DNA of 64,000 nucleotides. It comes from Callaeas wilsoni. Lineage: Eukaryota > Chordata > Aves > Passeriformes > Callaeidae. The translations under genes and the position numbers were made by a program. Positions within the stretch are counted from its first letter, which is position 1; each line of letters opens with the position of its first letter. The stretch spans positions 1-64,000 of the forward strand of contig VWPU01013460.1 of NCBI GenBank assembly GCA_013398955.1, given 5' to 3'. Under the pieces are notes generated by a model. It saw only the letters and a list, made by a program, of their open reading frames with translations, ran no database searches and was not told where the DNA came from. Positions 40,581 to 62,914 of this stretch are shown here, in pieces.

Positions 40581-42545
40581 TTTGCCCATTCTTACATTTT
40601 TTTGACTGACAGGCAACTCTGTTCCTATGAAATTGTGACAGAGACTCTGAAGCAGCTGAACCACACTCATAAATTGCATCTACATGACTTTTACCCAAGG
40701 AGGGGCTGACTTACACTAGAGAAAAATTATAGCAAACATCTGGAAAAGAACTATATGTTAAAGCTTATAAAGTGAATTAAATAATGCAAGAAATACCTAC
40801 TAACATAAGTCACTGATCTGTGAAAATGTGTTAGAGTGAGGCTGTGTTGTTGATAATACTTGACAAAAGTTAAGAAGGTTAACGCTTATTAAATTCCTTC
40901 TTGTTTCTCTGTTCTTGACATTTTGCTCACAGTTGTCATCTGACCCTTTGCTATGCAAACACTTTGCAAATACAGGTGATAGCCACAAGGCTCTACTGCA
41001 CTGGAGCGATAACTTGATGCTATTATGCCCTCTAATGTTGACTTCCTGCATAGTTACAGACTTCTAACATTCTAAAAAATACGCACCTATCTACTAACCT
41101 TTATGCTGGGATGGGGTTCACAAGGTATTTCTGGAAGAACTGCCTGATTATAATTCTTTAGAATCTTCAGCTTAATGAATGCTGCAAAGATAATAAAATG
41201 AAAGCAAGCTTCACACAGATTTACTGGAAGTGAAAAAATGTGTAACATGCAAGTAAATCTCTCACCTGTTCAAAGAGGCAAACAGAAAGAGAATCTGTCA
41301 TCTTTGGCTCTACGAGATGGGCTATCACCCAGCAGATAAATATCATCTGGGTTTCAATCAGTTCTAATTTCTCATGATTTCTTTGTTCATTAGAGTATTG
41401 TAATTGTCCCCAAGGACTGCCAGTATGAAAAAGTATTTGGTGAGAGGAATTGAGATGCCTGAGCATTAAACAGAGCTTTACTACACTACGGAACATGTAG
41501 ATTCTTTTACGCTCAATGCCAGTTAAGTCCTTCCTCTTACACAGTCGAGGCTAGAAGAAATTAACTTTTAACTTTTGAGAGAGTTACATTGAAAAACAAT
41601 TTTAAACAAAAACAAACAATGAAGGAAAATACAAAATGCAAGAAAAAGAAATTTCCATTTTTTAATATCTCAAATGTACAGGAACAACTCATGCTCCAAG
41701 TCTTCACTTAAATGTACACAAGTGTTGTAAATATCGGGGGTGTGAGGACAGATTCAGCATAGCAGAAACAGCCTCGACCCAAAAAAGCTCTTTTTGTTTC
41801 ATCACACCTTTTTGGCTTCCTCTCAAGAGAACAATGTCACACCTGAGTGGAGACAGACCAGAAATTCTTTGTAAGCAGCAGGACAAAGTGTTTTAAATGC
41901 AAAGAGCAGGGTTTTGCACAGAGGGTCACCAGAAGTGGTAATATCCTGTTTTCATCTTTGTGGTTTGCACTGATATACTTCGAGTCTGTTGGGCTAATGA
42001 AAGTTGAGACAACAAACGTGATCTGACATGAAAGACAGAATAAATTTATCTGCTTAGAGCAAATGACACCCAACCCATCTGTCAAAAATTAAAGACCAGT
42101 TTATGGAATTCCTGATGCAATTGATCTCAGGAAATGGCATTAGGGCGTTTTTGTTTCTATTAGAAAAATAATGGGAAAAGATTTGTTTCCCTTATTAAAT
42201 CCCATGTTTCTGAATAAGCATTAAGATACATCTTTATTATTTAGCCACTTTAAAGATATAGATTTTCACATTAACAGAATATCTGAGAATAACCAATACA
42301 GACCTGGGAAATGAAGGCTTTGGACCTTTTGAATTAAGTAAGAAAATAATCACACACTCTGAGTTTCTGAATCAAAAGTGAAGTCTGTTTTATTCAGAAA
42401 TAATGAAAGCTGAAATAGATCTTTGCCTTATGATAACCTGATTGATAATGCATTAAGAGCAAACAGACAACCAATCTGCAAGGAATCATTGAAACCTTAA
42501 CAGAAGGCCTTGCAAAGCCATAGGTTACGCCTAAAGCAGGGGATG
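40581..42545. other. Intergenic stretch, no gene recognised
   Basis: Contains one exon-like minus-strand segment (41266-41416) discussed as a finding. Otherwise no recognised gene or repeat. Confidence 0.45.
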
Positions 42546-42547
42546 TC

Positions 42548-43352
42548 ACCCAGAGGGACCTGGACAGGCTCCAGAAGTGGCCCAAGGGAATCTCACAGGG
42601 CTTAACAAGACCAAGTACTGGTGCTGCATCTGGGTCAAGACAACCCTCGGGATCAATCGAGGCTGGGGATGAGCAGCCCCGGGAGAAGGACTTGGGGCTG
42701 CTGTGGGTGAGAGCTGGCCCTGCCCCGGCCGTGTGCGCTGGGACCCAGAACCTCCCTGTGCTGGGCTGCACCCAGAGCCCCAGGGCAGCAGGGGAGGGGG
42801 GGATTCTGCCCCTCTGCCCCGCTCTGCTGAGACCCCCCTGCAGGGCTGCATCCAGCCCTGGGGCCAGCACAGGAAGGACAGGGAGCTACTGGTGCCAGTC
42901 CAGAGCAGGACATCAAGGGGATCAGAGGGATGGAGCAGCTCTGCTGGGAGGAAAGGCTGAGGGAATTGGGATTGTTCAGCCTGGAGAAGAGAAGGCTTTG
43001 GGGTGACCTCATTGTGGCCTTCCAGTGCCTGAAGGGAGCCCACAGGAAAGATGAAGAGAGACTCTTGACAAGGGCCTGGAGTGAAAGGACAAGGGGCAAT
43101 GGCTTCACACTGACTGTGAGTGAGTTTAGACTGAACATTAGGAAGAAACTGTTCCCTGTGAGGGTGGTGAGGCCCTGGCACAGGTGGCCCAGAGAAGCTG
43201 TGGCAGCCCCATCCCTGGCAGTGTCCAAGGCCAGGTTGGATGGGGCTCTGAGCACCCTGGGATAGTGGAAGGTGTCCTTGCCCATGGCAGAGGGCTGGAA
43301 CAAGATGATTTTTAAGGTCCGTTCAAATCTCAGCCGTTCCATGATTCTATGA
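42548..43352 (+). repeat. CR1 LINE, longest sense copy
   Basis: About 800 bases of sense CR1 with complete 3' end ('cgttccatgattctatgaca'). The body includes 'caggaaggacagggagctac' and the GC-rich upstream part. The 158-254-codon frames on its minus strand are antisense to the repeat and are not genes. Confidence 0.93.
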
Positions 43353-44094
43353 CATTCCTTTGTTAATGCAATTCTCTGAGTCATCAATAATATGGGGAGA
43401 AATGGATCTGCTGCCATCCACTGTAATCAATAGGCTTAGATAGGAAATTACTGACATCATAGATCAGTAAAAGCCCAGTGTCATTAATCAGTAACAATCA
43501 CTTCACTGCTTTACAAAAGCCCCTACCTTAGCATGGTATCATGATCCTCAATGAAGCCCCAGGACCTCCAAGGAAATTCCTGTCTGAGCCTAAGGCTGCT
43601 GACTTCCAGTAAGGGCATACACAGGTAAAAATATCTGCCAGACTGCAACCAACATTTAAAGTGACCTTCAAACTTAATAAATTCAAGGAATACAGTTAGA
43701 TATTATAAAGTATTTTATTTTAACTTTTTTTAAAAATACAACATTCTAAAAAACATTTCCCTATCATCCATACTGCCATAGTGCTGTCTAGACTATTTTA
43801 ACAGCAAAAGTTTAGGTATTAGAGAATTAAAATTATTAAAATTAACAAACACCTCCGAATATAATACATCAAAAAGCTGGTGGCCCAGACACCACTTTAA
43901 TTAAATAATGGTATTATTCAGTAGCACTTAAGGACGCCTAGCAATTTGCAGAATAAAAACGCATCCTAACATCAGACACATCCATAACAAGAGTCCTCCA
44001 AAATGGATGATTCCAGGATGCTCCCCACCCTCTGTTTATCAGCAAAACCCCTTCCACAGTCTTTTTCTCTGTGTGGCATTTTGTCACTGACCAT
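43353..44094. other. 3' flank of RAD51AP1
   Basis: AT-rich 3' untranslated and flanking sequence; it contains the candidate polyadenylation signal at 43714. Confidence 0.5.
43714..43719 (-). promoter_or_regulatory. RAD51AP1: Candidate RAD51AP1 polyadenylation signal
   Basis: AATAAA on the minus strand about 375 bases after the RAD51AP1 stop codon. Position plausible; use not shown. Confidence 0.45.
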
Positions 44095-44222
44095 TTAACT
44101 GCTGGTAGCACTGGGATGAAGAGGTTTGACTCTTGCCAGTCTGGAGAGGCCAAGCCTAAGGCAGTGAGTAGGTGACTTAACAGGAACACATTTCACAGAG
44201 GCATTACTGCTTCCTGATGGAG
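44095..44222 (-). CDS. RAD51AP1: RAD51AP1 exon 8: RAD51-binding C terminus
   Basis: Encodes 'LRLGLSRLARVKPLHP' and ends 'SATSS', stop TAA. Acceptor 'attatctccag'. The long open frame listed by eye in another phase here is a shadow; the correct phase is set by the split alanine codon from exon 7. This end is nearly identical to human. Confidence 0.96.
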
Positions 44223-47105
44223 CTGGAGATAATTTTAAAACAAAAAGAAGGTATTAGAAGTTTAAAGGGGAAAAACTATCATATGACTGTTGTCTTCTAA
44301 TAGTTTTCCTAGCAGGACAGAAGAAAAGAGAGAACAAAAAGGTCTGAACCACAGAGGCACATGGAAATCACTCACCCCGGACTCATCCCTCTGGGAGCCA
44401 GTGCAGCAGGAATGGTGCACAGGTTAATTAACCAGCCACACACTGCAGCAAGACTGGGCAACTGTTCCCAGTGCCCTGGGCATTTTCAGGCACTCCACAG
44501 AGAAACATTGAATACAACTGCAATGAGGAAATGAGGACTTGAGAGAAAGGAGCGAAACAGAAAGAACCATGTACAGAAGAGAAGAGTAAATATGAAGAAA
44601 AATCAAAGAATCAGGAGTCAGCAGCAGCATGCCCAAATACCTTGAGAAAATAAAGCTTCTAAGCATTTGCTTTACTAGAGCAGCTAAAATACTCCAGCAT
44701 TTTTCTAATATTCTTTGTTTAGAACAGACAATAATTTAGCACATACCAGAGATAAAGCAAGCTCTCAATAAGAGAGAAATGAACATGAAAGGATCTTTTG
44801 ATTAAGGTCTGATCCACAGTTTGGAAAATATTTTATAAGCTCCATGCAGATAAAGGAGTTAAGGATAATGCCATAAAAGAAGCACAGATATAGCTTTTCT
44901 TCCTTTCTCTCTTTTTGCTTTAAATCTGTCCAAAGAAAATCTTTATAAAAGGTATATAAAGGGCAGGCATTTTCCTGGAATAGTTTCTTTTTTTGTTTGC
45001 TTTTAAGAGAGATTGCTAAAAGCTTAAGTCAAGTCAGGTATGTGTCTATAGATGCAACCTCACCCGTACCTGGTGGTGTCCATTTAGGCTTTTTGTCTGT
45101 GACAGGACTTGATGCAGGCAGAGGCCTCCCAGCTGCTTCTGAGGGACTTGACATCACCTTCTGCCTTGGCTCAGAGTTGTGTTCTGTTATCCAGGAAGGA
45201 GAAACTATAGGTGATACTAGGACAGAAAATAAAATTACTCTAGAAAGATGCTCTTTAGCAGAGAAATCATCACTTAAGATGACAGATCACTGCACAGAAG
45301 AAATAATGATGGTACTAGACTGTCCCATCTTGAAGCAGTAAATATTTATACAGACACCTTGCCTGTTAGGGAATGACAGAAAGATGCAGCTTGCTCTTCC
45401 AAGAGATGACAATCAGAGGAAGGAAAGAAGAGAGGCTACTTGTTTTTTAAAATAAGCTTAAACAAAGCCAATAATGAAAGCTCCAACATCTGATACTACT
45501 CCAGAGTCACTGTTTTGACACAAACCCCAGAAAACAACTGGAAAAATGAACAAAGGATCTTTAAAGAGATGAAACTTTCCTGGACAAGGAGGGCAGAAGA
45601 AATTTCTGCTGACATACCAATGCAGAGAAGCAGTGAAATTTTGCTTGTTTAGGGGTGAATAAGCTCCAGTGTTTAAATACAGTGTGAATGTGCAACTGAG
45701 ATGTCACAAATATGAGAGGATAACGCTTCAGTAAGGGGGGAGTTAGGGAAAATACAGTCAAAGCAGCACCAATTTCACTAAAAATCCCAACTAAGTGTAA
45801 GGCACATCCAAAGCACATCTAAGGAGAGGGTTTTGGTGGAGAAAAACTTACTGGGTACAGACTCTGTTTCAGAGTCAGGATCATGGGCTCTCTCATCACT
45901 GTTAACCATCAGTGACTTGTGATGTGCTGGAACTTTGCAGGCCGCTGTCCTTTGCCTCCCATCACCCTCAGGTGCGTCATCATCCATAACCTGATTGAGA
46001 CCTACAAAATAGAAAGTGTCAACTCAAATTCACAGTGACAAATTCAAATCTACTCTCTTCCTCTAAAGGGATTTGGTATTTGAGTTCCCAGAATTCATTT
46101 TGGTGATCTGAAGTTATACTGTTCAGAAACATACCACTGACACTTGTTTTCATGTGATTCTCATTTTATTTTCTCATTGTCAAATGTATCAACATTTATC
46201 TGTAATCAAGTTAACAAAAAGAAGACCAAAAATTCACACATCCTTCAACCTTTATTTAAGAGAAAGACTCATTTTTCCACATCAACGAAAAAAAGAAACC
46301 AGTGGAAACAAAGAAAAGCTACTTAAATTCTCTTTGTGAAAATAGTGTAAGAACAACTTACCTAAAAGTTCACTGTCTACACTGCAGTTGGAAAAAGGGG
46401 GTCTCTTCTGTATATTTTCTAAGCCAATATTCTTACCTATTTTAAGATCCAGGAAAAAAATTGAAATATGAAATATTACTATAGAAAAACACATTATAAA
46501 AAGTAAAAATATTAAGAAATTAGAACAGCTAAAGTTTTTATCTCTCGCTAATCCAGGTATATAATTGCAAGATCTTATAGAAGAGTTACTTTTCTCACAG
46601 AAAAAACACAAGAACATAAGAAAACAGGCAATATCTAGAAACTCTCACTTTCTTGTCACGACATTTTGAAATAAGATTTTAAATCTATTTCAGTGTAAAA
46701 TAAATTGCCATGTTCAAATTCACTGCATATAAATAAAGAGTGTTGCATGGAACAGTAAAGTAACCTTGTTTTTCTGAATTTTGCACCTCTTGGGGATTTG
46801 CAGATTTTTCTTTGACAGATAAGGCTAACGCAACTTCCAAATCTCTTTTATAAAGTTTGTCATCCAAGGATAACCTGGGGAAAAAATGACAACATGTTGA
46901 ATAATAAAACAATTACATGAGTGTTATAGACCTATTTCTGGCTCACTAACCTTTTTAAAATTCAGATACCTGTGAAGAGATTAATATTTCAATACATATT
47001 TATAGTATATTGTGTTACAAATACTACATTTTGAAATTATTTAAACAAAGCACACACTAATTTTTAAAGCACTCTATACTTGAAAGTATTATGATTGCAA
47101 AACAT

Positions 47106-47136
<31 letters not shown>

Positions 47137-49916
47137 GAACGATTAACTGGTATTACCACAGGAAAAAAAGTGATTGCATTTGCATGAAATGCAACACCAA
47201 AATGTAATATTTAAACACAATTCTGCTAATAAAAATTAGATTTCTCTTTTTCATTGGCATTGATTTTGTACCTTCCTTTAAATATGTTCTTTTGGAAGGA
47301 ATCAAACTTGTCTTTATATTTCTCTGGTTTAGGAGTCCCTAAGAAACTCAGAATTTATAGAGTTATTTGCAAGTGCATCAATAAGGCTCAAAATCTTTAT
47401 TACAGTAATGTATTAATCATTTATTCTCAGCCGCTTAAAACTCTAGGGGAAAATAAACCAAACCCAAACACTCTTATTGAAATCCAGTTTTACACAAAGT
47501 TGACCACAACATTTCTTACCTTTTACTAAGTGTCTGTGTCTGTGATGGAGCCACTTCTTTGGGCTTTTTTTGCTTCTCCTTTTTCTCCTTCTTCGATTCC
47601 TTGAGCTGTGTTCTGGATTTTTTGCTTGAAGGTGCAAAGTCTTCATCTGTTGGAAAACAGCAACAAACTCTCATGAGTATTCCTATATTCTTAAATTTCA
47701 TACTTAATTTTCATTGCACACTGAAAACACATCAAGATAACCTTTTCTGGAAATTAATCCTATTTTAAAAGAACACAACAATTATAACTGCACTCTCCTT
47801 AAATGCATTTAAAATGAAAATTCAACAGACCTCTTTTACATGTGCTTTTATGTATGAGGCAATGATTTCAAATTCTTGATGTACAACAACATCCCACTTA
47901 CCATCATCTTCCAAATCCCCAAACTGAGAATAATCAACAACTTTCTTGTTCCTGTGGCAAAAAAGAGAAAAGATATACACTATTAATCCTTTCTGACTGA
48001 GCATCGTGATTTAGTAACACTTGGTTTTTGTGTAAATCATGTTTTACAAGCTAAAAAAGCAATATGTATTCAGGTGGAGAGGATCACAGAATCATGGATT
48101 ATCCTGAGCTGGAAGGGACCCACAAGGATCATTCAGTCCAGCTCCTGGCCCTGCTCAGGACACCCCAACAATCCCACCTTGTGCAACCCTGAGAGCACTG
48201 TCCCAACACTCCTGGAACTCTGGCAGCCTTGGGGCTATGCCCATTCCCTGTTCAGTGTCCCATGACCCTCTGGGGAAAGCACCTTTGCTGATATCCAACC
48301 TAACCCTCCCCTGACACAGCTCTAGCCATTCCCTGGGTCCTGAGCACAGGTCTCTGGGCGCAGAGACCAGAGATAAACCTACAACCAGTGCAACTGTACC
48401 CAATGGGTTATTAGGAATAGCATGTAGATTTTTTTCAGACTCCACACTCTCTCTGGACAACCAGGGCTAGGTCACTGCACATGACTCATGTCCAGGTGGA
48501 ACCTCCTGGGATCAGCCCCTGCCTGTTCCTCTGGTGCCATTGCTGAGCCCCCTGGAGCAGAGCCTGGCCCCTGCTCTGAGCCCTCCCTGCACACAGGGAC
48601 AGACAGGGATGAGGGCCCCTCTCAGCTGGGGCTCCTCTCCAGGCTGAACAGCCCCAGCTCCCTCAGCCTTTCCCTGTCAGAGATGCTCCAGGCCCTAAAT
48701 CATCTCCACAGCCTCCCCTGGCCCCGTTCCAGAAGCTCCCTGTCCTTCCCGTCCTGAGGAGCCCAGGACTGGACACAGCACTCCAGATGTCCCTCCCAGG
48801 GCTGGGCAGAGGGGCAGGATCACTTCCCGACCTGCTGGCAATGCTTTTCCCAATGCATCCCAGGATTCCATTGGCCTTCCCGGCCCCTTGGGCACTGCTG
48901 GCTCATGGAGAGCCTGTTGTCCACCAGGACCCCCAGGTCCTTCTCAGCAGAGCTGCTGGCCAGCAGGTCACCCCCAGCCTGTGCTGGTGCATGGGGCTAT
49001 TTCTTCCCAGGTGCAGAATCCTGCACTTGCCTTTTCTGAATTTTAGACAGTTCTTCTCTGCCCATCTCTGCAACCTGTCTAGGTCCCTCTGAAGGGCTGC
49101 GCAGCACTCCAGGGTATCGGCCACTCCTCCCAGCTTTGCGTCATCAGTGAACTGCTGAGGAGACATCGACCCCTTCATCTAAATGATGGATGAGCAATTT
49201 AAACAACACTGAGCCCAGTATTACCCCACCTGCATCCAGCTCTGGGGCCCAGCACAGGAAGGACAAGGAGCTGCGGAAGCCAGTCCAGAGGACGGAAAGA
49301 AACCAAGGGGATCAGAGGGATGGAGCAGCTCTGCTGGGAGGAAAGGCTCAGGGAGTTGGGATTGTTCAGTCTGGAGAAGAGAAGGCTTTAGAAAGGTGAC
49401 TTCATTGTGGCCTTCCAGTGCCTGAAGGGAGCCCACAGGAAAGATGGGAAAGGGAGTCTTTACAAAGGTCTGGAATGACAGGACGAGGGTAAAGGCTTCA
49501 CACTGAAAGAGAGAAGGTTTAAATTGGACATTAGGAAGAAATTGTTCCCTGTGAGGGCGCTGAGGCCCTGGCACAGGTTGCCCAGGGAAGCTGTGGCTGC
49601 CCCATCCCTGGCAGTGTCCAACGCCAGGTTGGATGGGGCTCTGAGCAACCTGGGATAGTGGAAGGTGTCCCTGCCCATGGCAGGGGGTTGGAACTGGATG
49701 GTTTTGAAGGTCCCTTCCAACCCAAACCATTCTATGGCAGAACCCCGGGGGACACCACTAATGCCAGGCCTTTGACACGGCCCTGTGCCACTGATCACGA
49801 CCGCTCCGCCGGAAGGGAAAGGGGCCACCCTGGAATCCCCCGGAGGCCCCGAGGGCACCGGGGGAGCCCCTCGTCCCTCAGCCCCGGCATACGCACCTCC
49901 TGGACGGCCGCGCCAT
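44095..49916 (-). CDS. RAD51AP1: RAD51AP1, RAD51 accessory protein of homologous recombination (spliced, 8 exons)
   Basis: RAD51AP1 is a nuclear DNA-binding protein that helps RAD51 pair strands and form D-loops during repair. The model joins eight exons, described separately, from the ATG at 49916 to the stop at 44095, with every splice phase agreeing. It gives 268 residues against about 335-352 in human. Landmarks are the N-terminal DNA-binding 'VVDYSQFGDLEDD' (human NYSQF), the conserved 'LDDKLYKRDLEVALALSVKE' helix (69-88), 'NCSV', a KPKWTPP block (222-226 is the WVPP-equivalent), and the RAD51-binding C terminus 'LRLGLSRLARVKPLHP' (248-263). The acidic and lysine-rich stretch that human has before the WVPP block was not found. 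The gene is transcribed away from FERRY3 from a shared CpG island, as in human. Confidence 0.95.
45070..45216 (-). CDS. RAD51AP1: RAD51AP1 exon 7: WVPP-type motif
   Basis: Encodes 'SPIVSPSWITEHNSEPRQKV' and ends 'DKKPKWTPP'. Human has KPKWVPP, where WVPP is the DMC1-contact motif; here valine is replaced by threonine. Donor GTACGG (45069) gives the right phase for exon 8. A GTGAGG seven bases further is an alternative donor but would break the phase. Confidence 0.9.
45852..46001 (-). CDS. RAD51AP1: RAD51AP1 exon 6
   Basis: Encodes 'LNQVMDDDAPEGDGRQRTAA' through 'DERAHDPDSETESVP'. It corresponds to the human 'LDKITVEDDVGG...' segment and is acidic at its end. Acceptor 'ttgtag'; donor GTAAGT. 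Confidence 0.85.
46362..46436 (-). CDS. RAD51AP1: RAD51AP1 exon 5
   Basis: A 75-base exon encoding 'KNIGLENIQKRPPFSNCSVD' and 'SELL', matching human 'SPHISNCSVASDYL'. Acceptor 'aaaatag' directly followed by GTAAG, so the acceptor also looks like a donor; phase decides it is exon sequence. Confidence 0.85.
46765..46874 (-). CDS. RAD51AP1: RAD51AP1 exon 4: conserved UIM-like helix
   Basis: Encodes 'LSLDDKLYKRDLEVALALSV', then 'KEKSANPQEVQNSEKQ'. The first part is almost unchanged from human and has the acidic-x-x-Ala-x-x-x-Ser spacing of ubiquitin-interacting motifs. The donor GTTACT is weak; phase and downstream match support it. Confidence 0.92.
47107..47136. repeat. GT/AT dinucleotide microsatellite
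   Basis: Five 'gt' units followed by about ten 'at' units in RAD51AP1 intron 3. Confidence 0.95.
47520..47646 (-). CDS. RAD51AP1: RAD51AP1 exon 3: lysine-rich
   Basis: Encodes 'EDFAPSSKKSRTQLKESKKE' and a lysine-dense continuation ending 'QTQTLSK', fitting the human 'DDDFVSATVPLNKKSRTAPK' region that contributes DNA binding and nuclear targeting. Donor GTAAGA; acceptor 'caacag'. Confidence 0.93.
47902..47951 (-). CDS. RAD51AP1: RAD51AP1 exon 2
   Basis: A 50-base exon encoding NKKVVDYSQFGDLEDD, matching human KKPVNYSQFDHSDSDD. Acceptor 'tgccacag'; donor GTAAGT. Confidence 0.95.
48086..48375 (-). repeat. CR1 LINE 3' end, inverted, in RAD51AP1 intron 1
   Basis: Same subfamily as 34.07 kb: 'atcctgagctggaagggacc' to 'cctgacacagctctagcca'. 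It lies in the same strand sense as RAD51AP1. Confidence 0.92.
48436..49227 (-). repeat. CR1 LINE, inverted, interrupted older copy
   Basis: About 790 bases of antisense CR1, from 'ctctctctggacaaccagg' through 'ccaggctgaacagccccag', 'cagcagagctgctggccag' and 'aactgctgaggagacatcg' to 'agcccagtattacccc'. It continues beyond the younger sense CR1 at 49740. Confidence 0.92.
49228..49737 (+). repeat. Younger CR1 LINE nested in the inverted copy
   Basis: About 510 bases of sense CR1 with a complete 3' end ('cccaaaccattctatgg'). It splits the older antisense CR1, whose two halves carry 'acccc' and 'aacccc' at the join, suggesting a short target duplication. It sits about 180 bases from the RAD51AP1 start codon. 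Confidence 0.9.
49738..49790 (-). repeat. Remaining half of the interrupted CR1
   Basis: 'aaccccgggggacaccacta' is the antisense CR1 segment that normally follows 'cagtattgacccc', completing the copy that ends at 49227. Its far end blends into the CpG island. Confidence 0.75.
49897..49916 (-). CDS. RAD51AP1: RAD51AP1 exon 1 coding part
   Basis: Twenty coding bases: MARPSR plus two bases of the next codon, then donor GTGCGT. Human begins MVRPVR. The start ATG follows a GC-rich leader. It is far too short for an open-frame search; it is fixed by the split arginine codon completed in exon 2. Confidence 0.92.
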
Positions 49917-49999
49917 CCCCGCCGCCGCCGGCGCCGCTCGGCACGTTCGCCACAGGAGCAGCGCCGAATGTGCCGCTCCGGACGCGCAGCTGCGCTGAC

Positions 50000-50071
50000 G
50001 GGGGAGGCGGAACATCCCGGCTCCCCCTTCCCCGCCGCCCGGTTAACCCGCGGCTGCCCGCCCGGAGCCAG
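50000..50071 (+). other. FERRY3: FERRY3 noncoding exon 1 (start approximate)
   Basis: GC-rich leader ending 'cccggagccag' at a consensus GTAAGC donor at 50072. There is no ATG that fits the protein, so the exon is untranslated; coding starts in exon 2. The 5' boundary is a guess. Confidence 0.7.
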
Positions 50072-50371
50072 GTAAGCAGGGCCGAGCCGGGGCGGGCACG
50101 GCTGGCAGGCTCCCGGTGCCCGCGGGCCTTCCCGCTTCTAGTGGAGGGAGTGCGGACACCGGGAGCTCCCCGGGGCGGGGAGGGGGTGGATGGCATCCCG
50201 CAGGCCGTGTCCTGCCGGTTTTGAGCGTGCGTTTTCAGGAACAGGACGTGCTGCTTTGGAACAGGGGGTTTGTCCCCCTCTCCCTCTGCATCACCTTCCT
50301 CCCCACCTCCTCGCTGCATCGGGGAGCGGCAGAAAGAGCGCGGTCGAGTTTGTGTTTCCCAGGATTTCCCT

Positions 50372-51257
50372 TTGAATCCCACTCCCAGAGAGGCAGGGAC
50401 ACCACGTCGCATCAATATTGGTTGTCCTGAGATGTTTGTTTTTGAGACTGACTTGTTTCATCTGTGTGCAACACGTAGGTTTGTTCATAGAAAAACCCAC
50501 CCCAAAAAAACCCCAAAACCCTAAACCCCTGAATTCTGCTGTAGAATTTTTTATTTGAATTGCTTTTTCTTCTCATCGGGGTGTGGTTTTTTAGCACTGG
50601 TGAGGGTTCAGCTGAAGCAATGTGTCTAGCTTTGCAGGTGATACTCGAAACAGGGATGTGAATAAGCAGAGGAGCCCAGTGGGGGGTAAAAATATCAGCA
50701 CAAGTATGTGCTCCCAGCCTGTATTTTCACTCTGTACACAGCTCCTTGCATCTCTTTTGGCTTATTTTTAACACAGGTTATAGAAAGACAACATAAGCTG
50801 TTTCTAAAAATCTGGACATCTGCTCAGTCACTCCCCAGGCCTACACCTGCAGAAAGGAGGAAATAAAATCTCTTACGCACTGTGCAGGATTTCAGCTTTT
50901 GAGGCATCCGTGGCGGAAGTCAGGGTGGTCCAGTTACTTTTCTGTTTATCAGGATTCCCTTCTGCCCTGGTTCTGCTTGTAAGTCAGAAGATTTATGTAA
51001 TTTTTAAGAGTAATTACCCAAATTTATATATTGACACACTCAAATACATTTCAGAAGCATTTGATATTTTGAAAACTGGCATTTATGCTTCAGTTCCAGC
51101 TGTGTGTGTTTGGAAGTCAAAACCGAGTATCTATGAAAATTTGGGGGGTTAATTATTCTTGGCTGTTGATTACTAGCAAAGCCATGGTTTTTCATTACCG
51201 TTTTTTACTTCTGATTTTACAGGAATATAATTCGTGTTACTTTCATTTCCATTGCAG
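50372..51257. other. FERRY3 intron 1
   Basis: Intron sequence with no recognised repeat or gene. Confidence 0.7.
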
Positions 51258-51274
51258 GAAACAAACTCAAGAGG

Positions 51275-62914
<11,640 letters not shown>

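Larger units (their letters stand above)
49780..50370. promoter_or_regulatory. CpG island, bidirectional RAD51AP1/FERRY3 promoter
   Basis: The only strongly CpG-rich stretch in the window. The RAD51AP1 start codon (49916, minus) and the FERRY3 first-exon donor (50072, plus) are about 155 bases apart, so both start sites must fall between them or overlap. No TATA box is visible. The perfect palindrome GCGCAGCTGCGC at 49984-49995 is NRF1-like and followed by a CRE-like TGACGGGG. Factor use is inferred. Confidence 0.85.

Noticed and set aside
42546..43417. Three long minus-strand open frames (158, 211 and 254 codons)
   Set aside because: They are the antisense strand of a sense CR1 copy. The same GC-rich text recurs wherever this CR1 segment occurs.
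45217..45320. Upstream extension of RAD51AP1 exon 7 containing 'SDDFSAKEHL', considered as the missing acidic exon
   Set aside because: No acceptor gives the right phase without running into a stop codon, so the nearer acceptor at 45218-45217 was kept.
49795..50415. 206-codon minus-strand frame and 188-codon plus-strand frame over the CpG island
   Set aside because: GC-rich sequence has few stop codons. The frames overlap the RAD51AP1 start and FERRY3 exon 1 in other phases and show no family resemblance.
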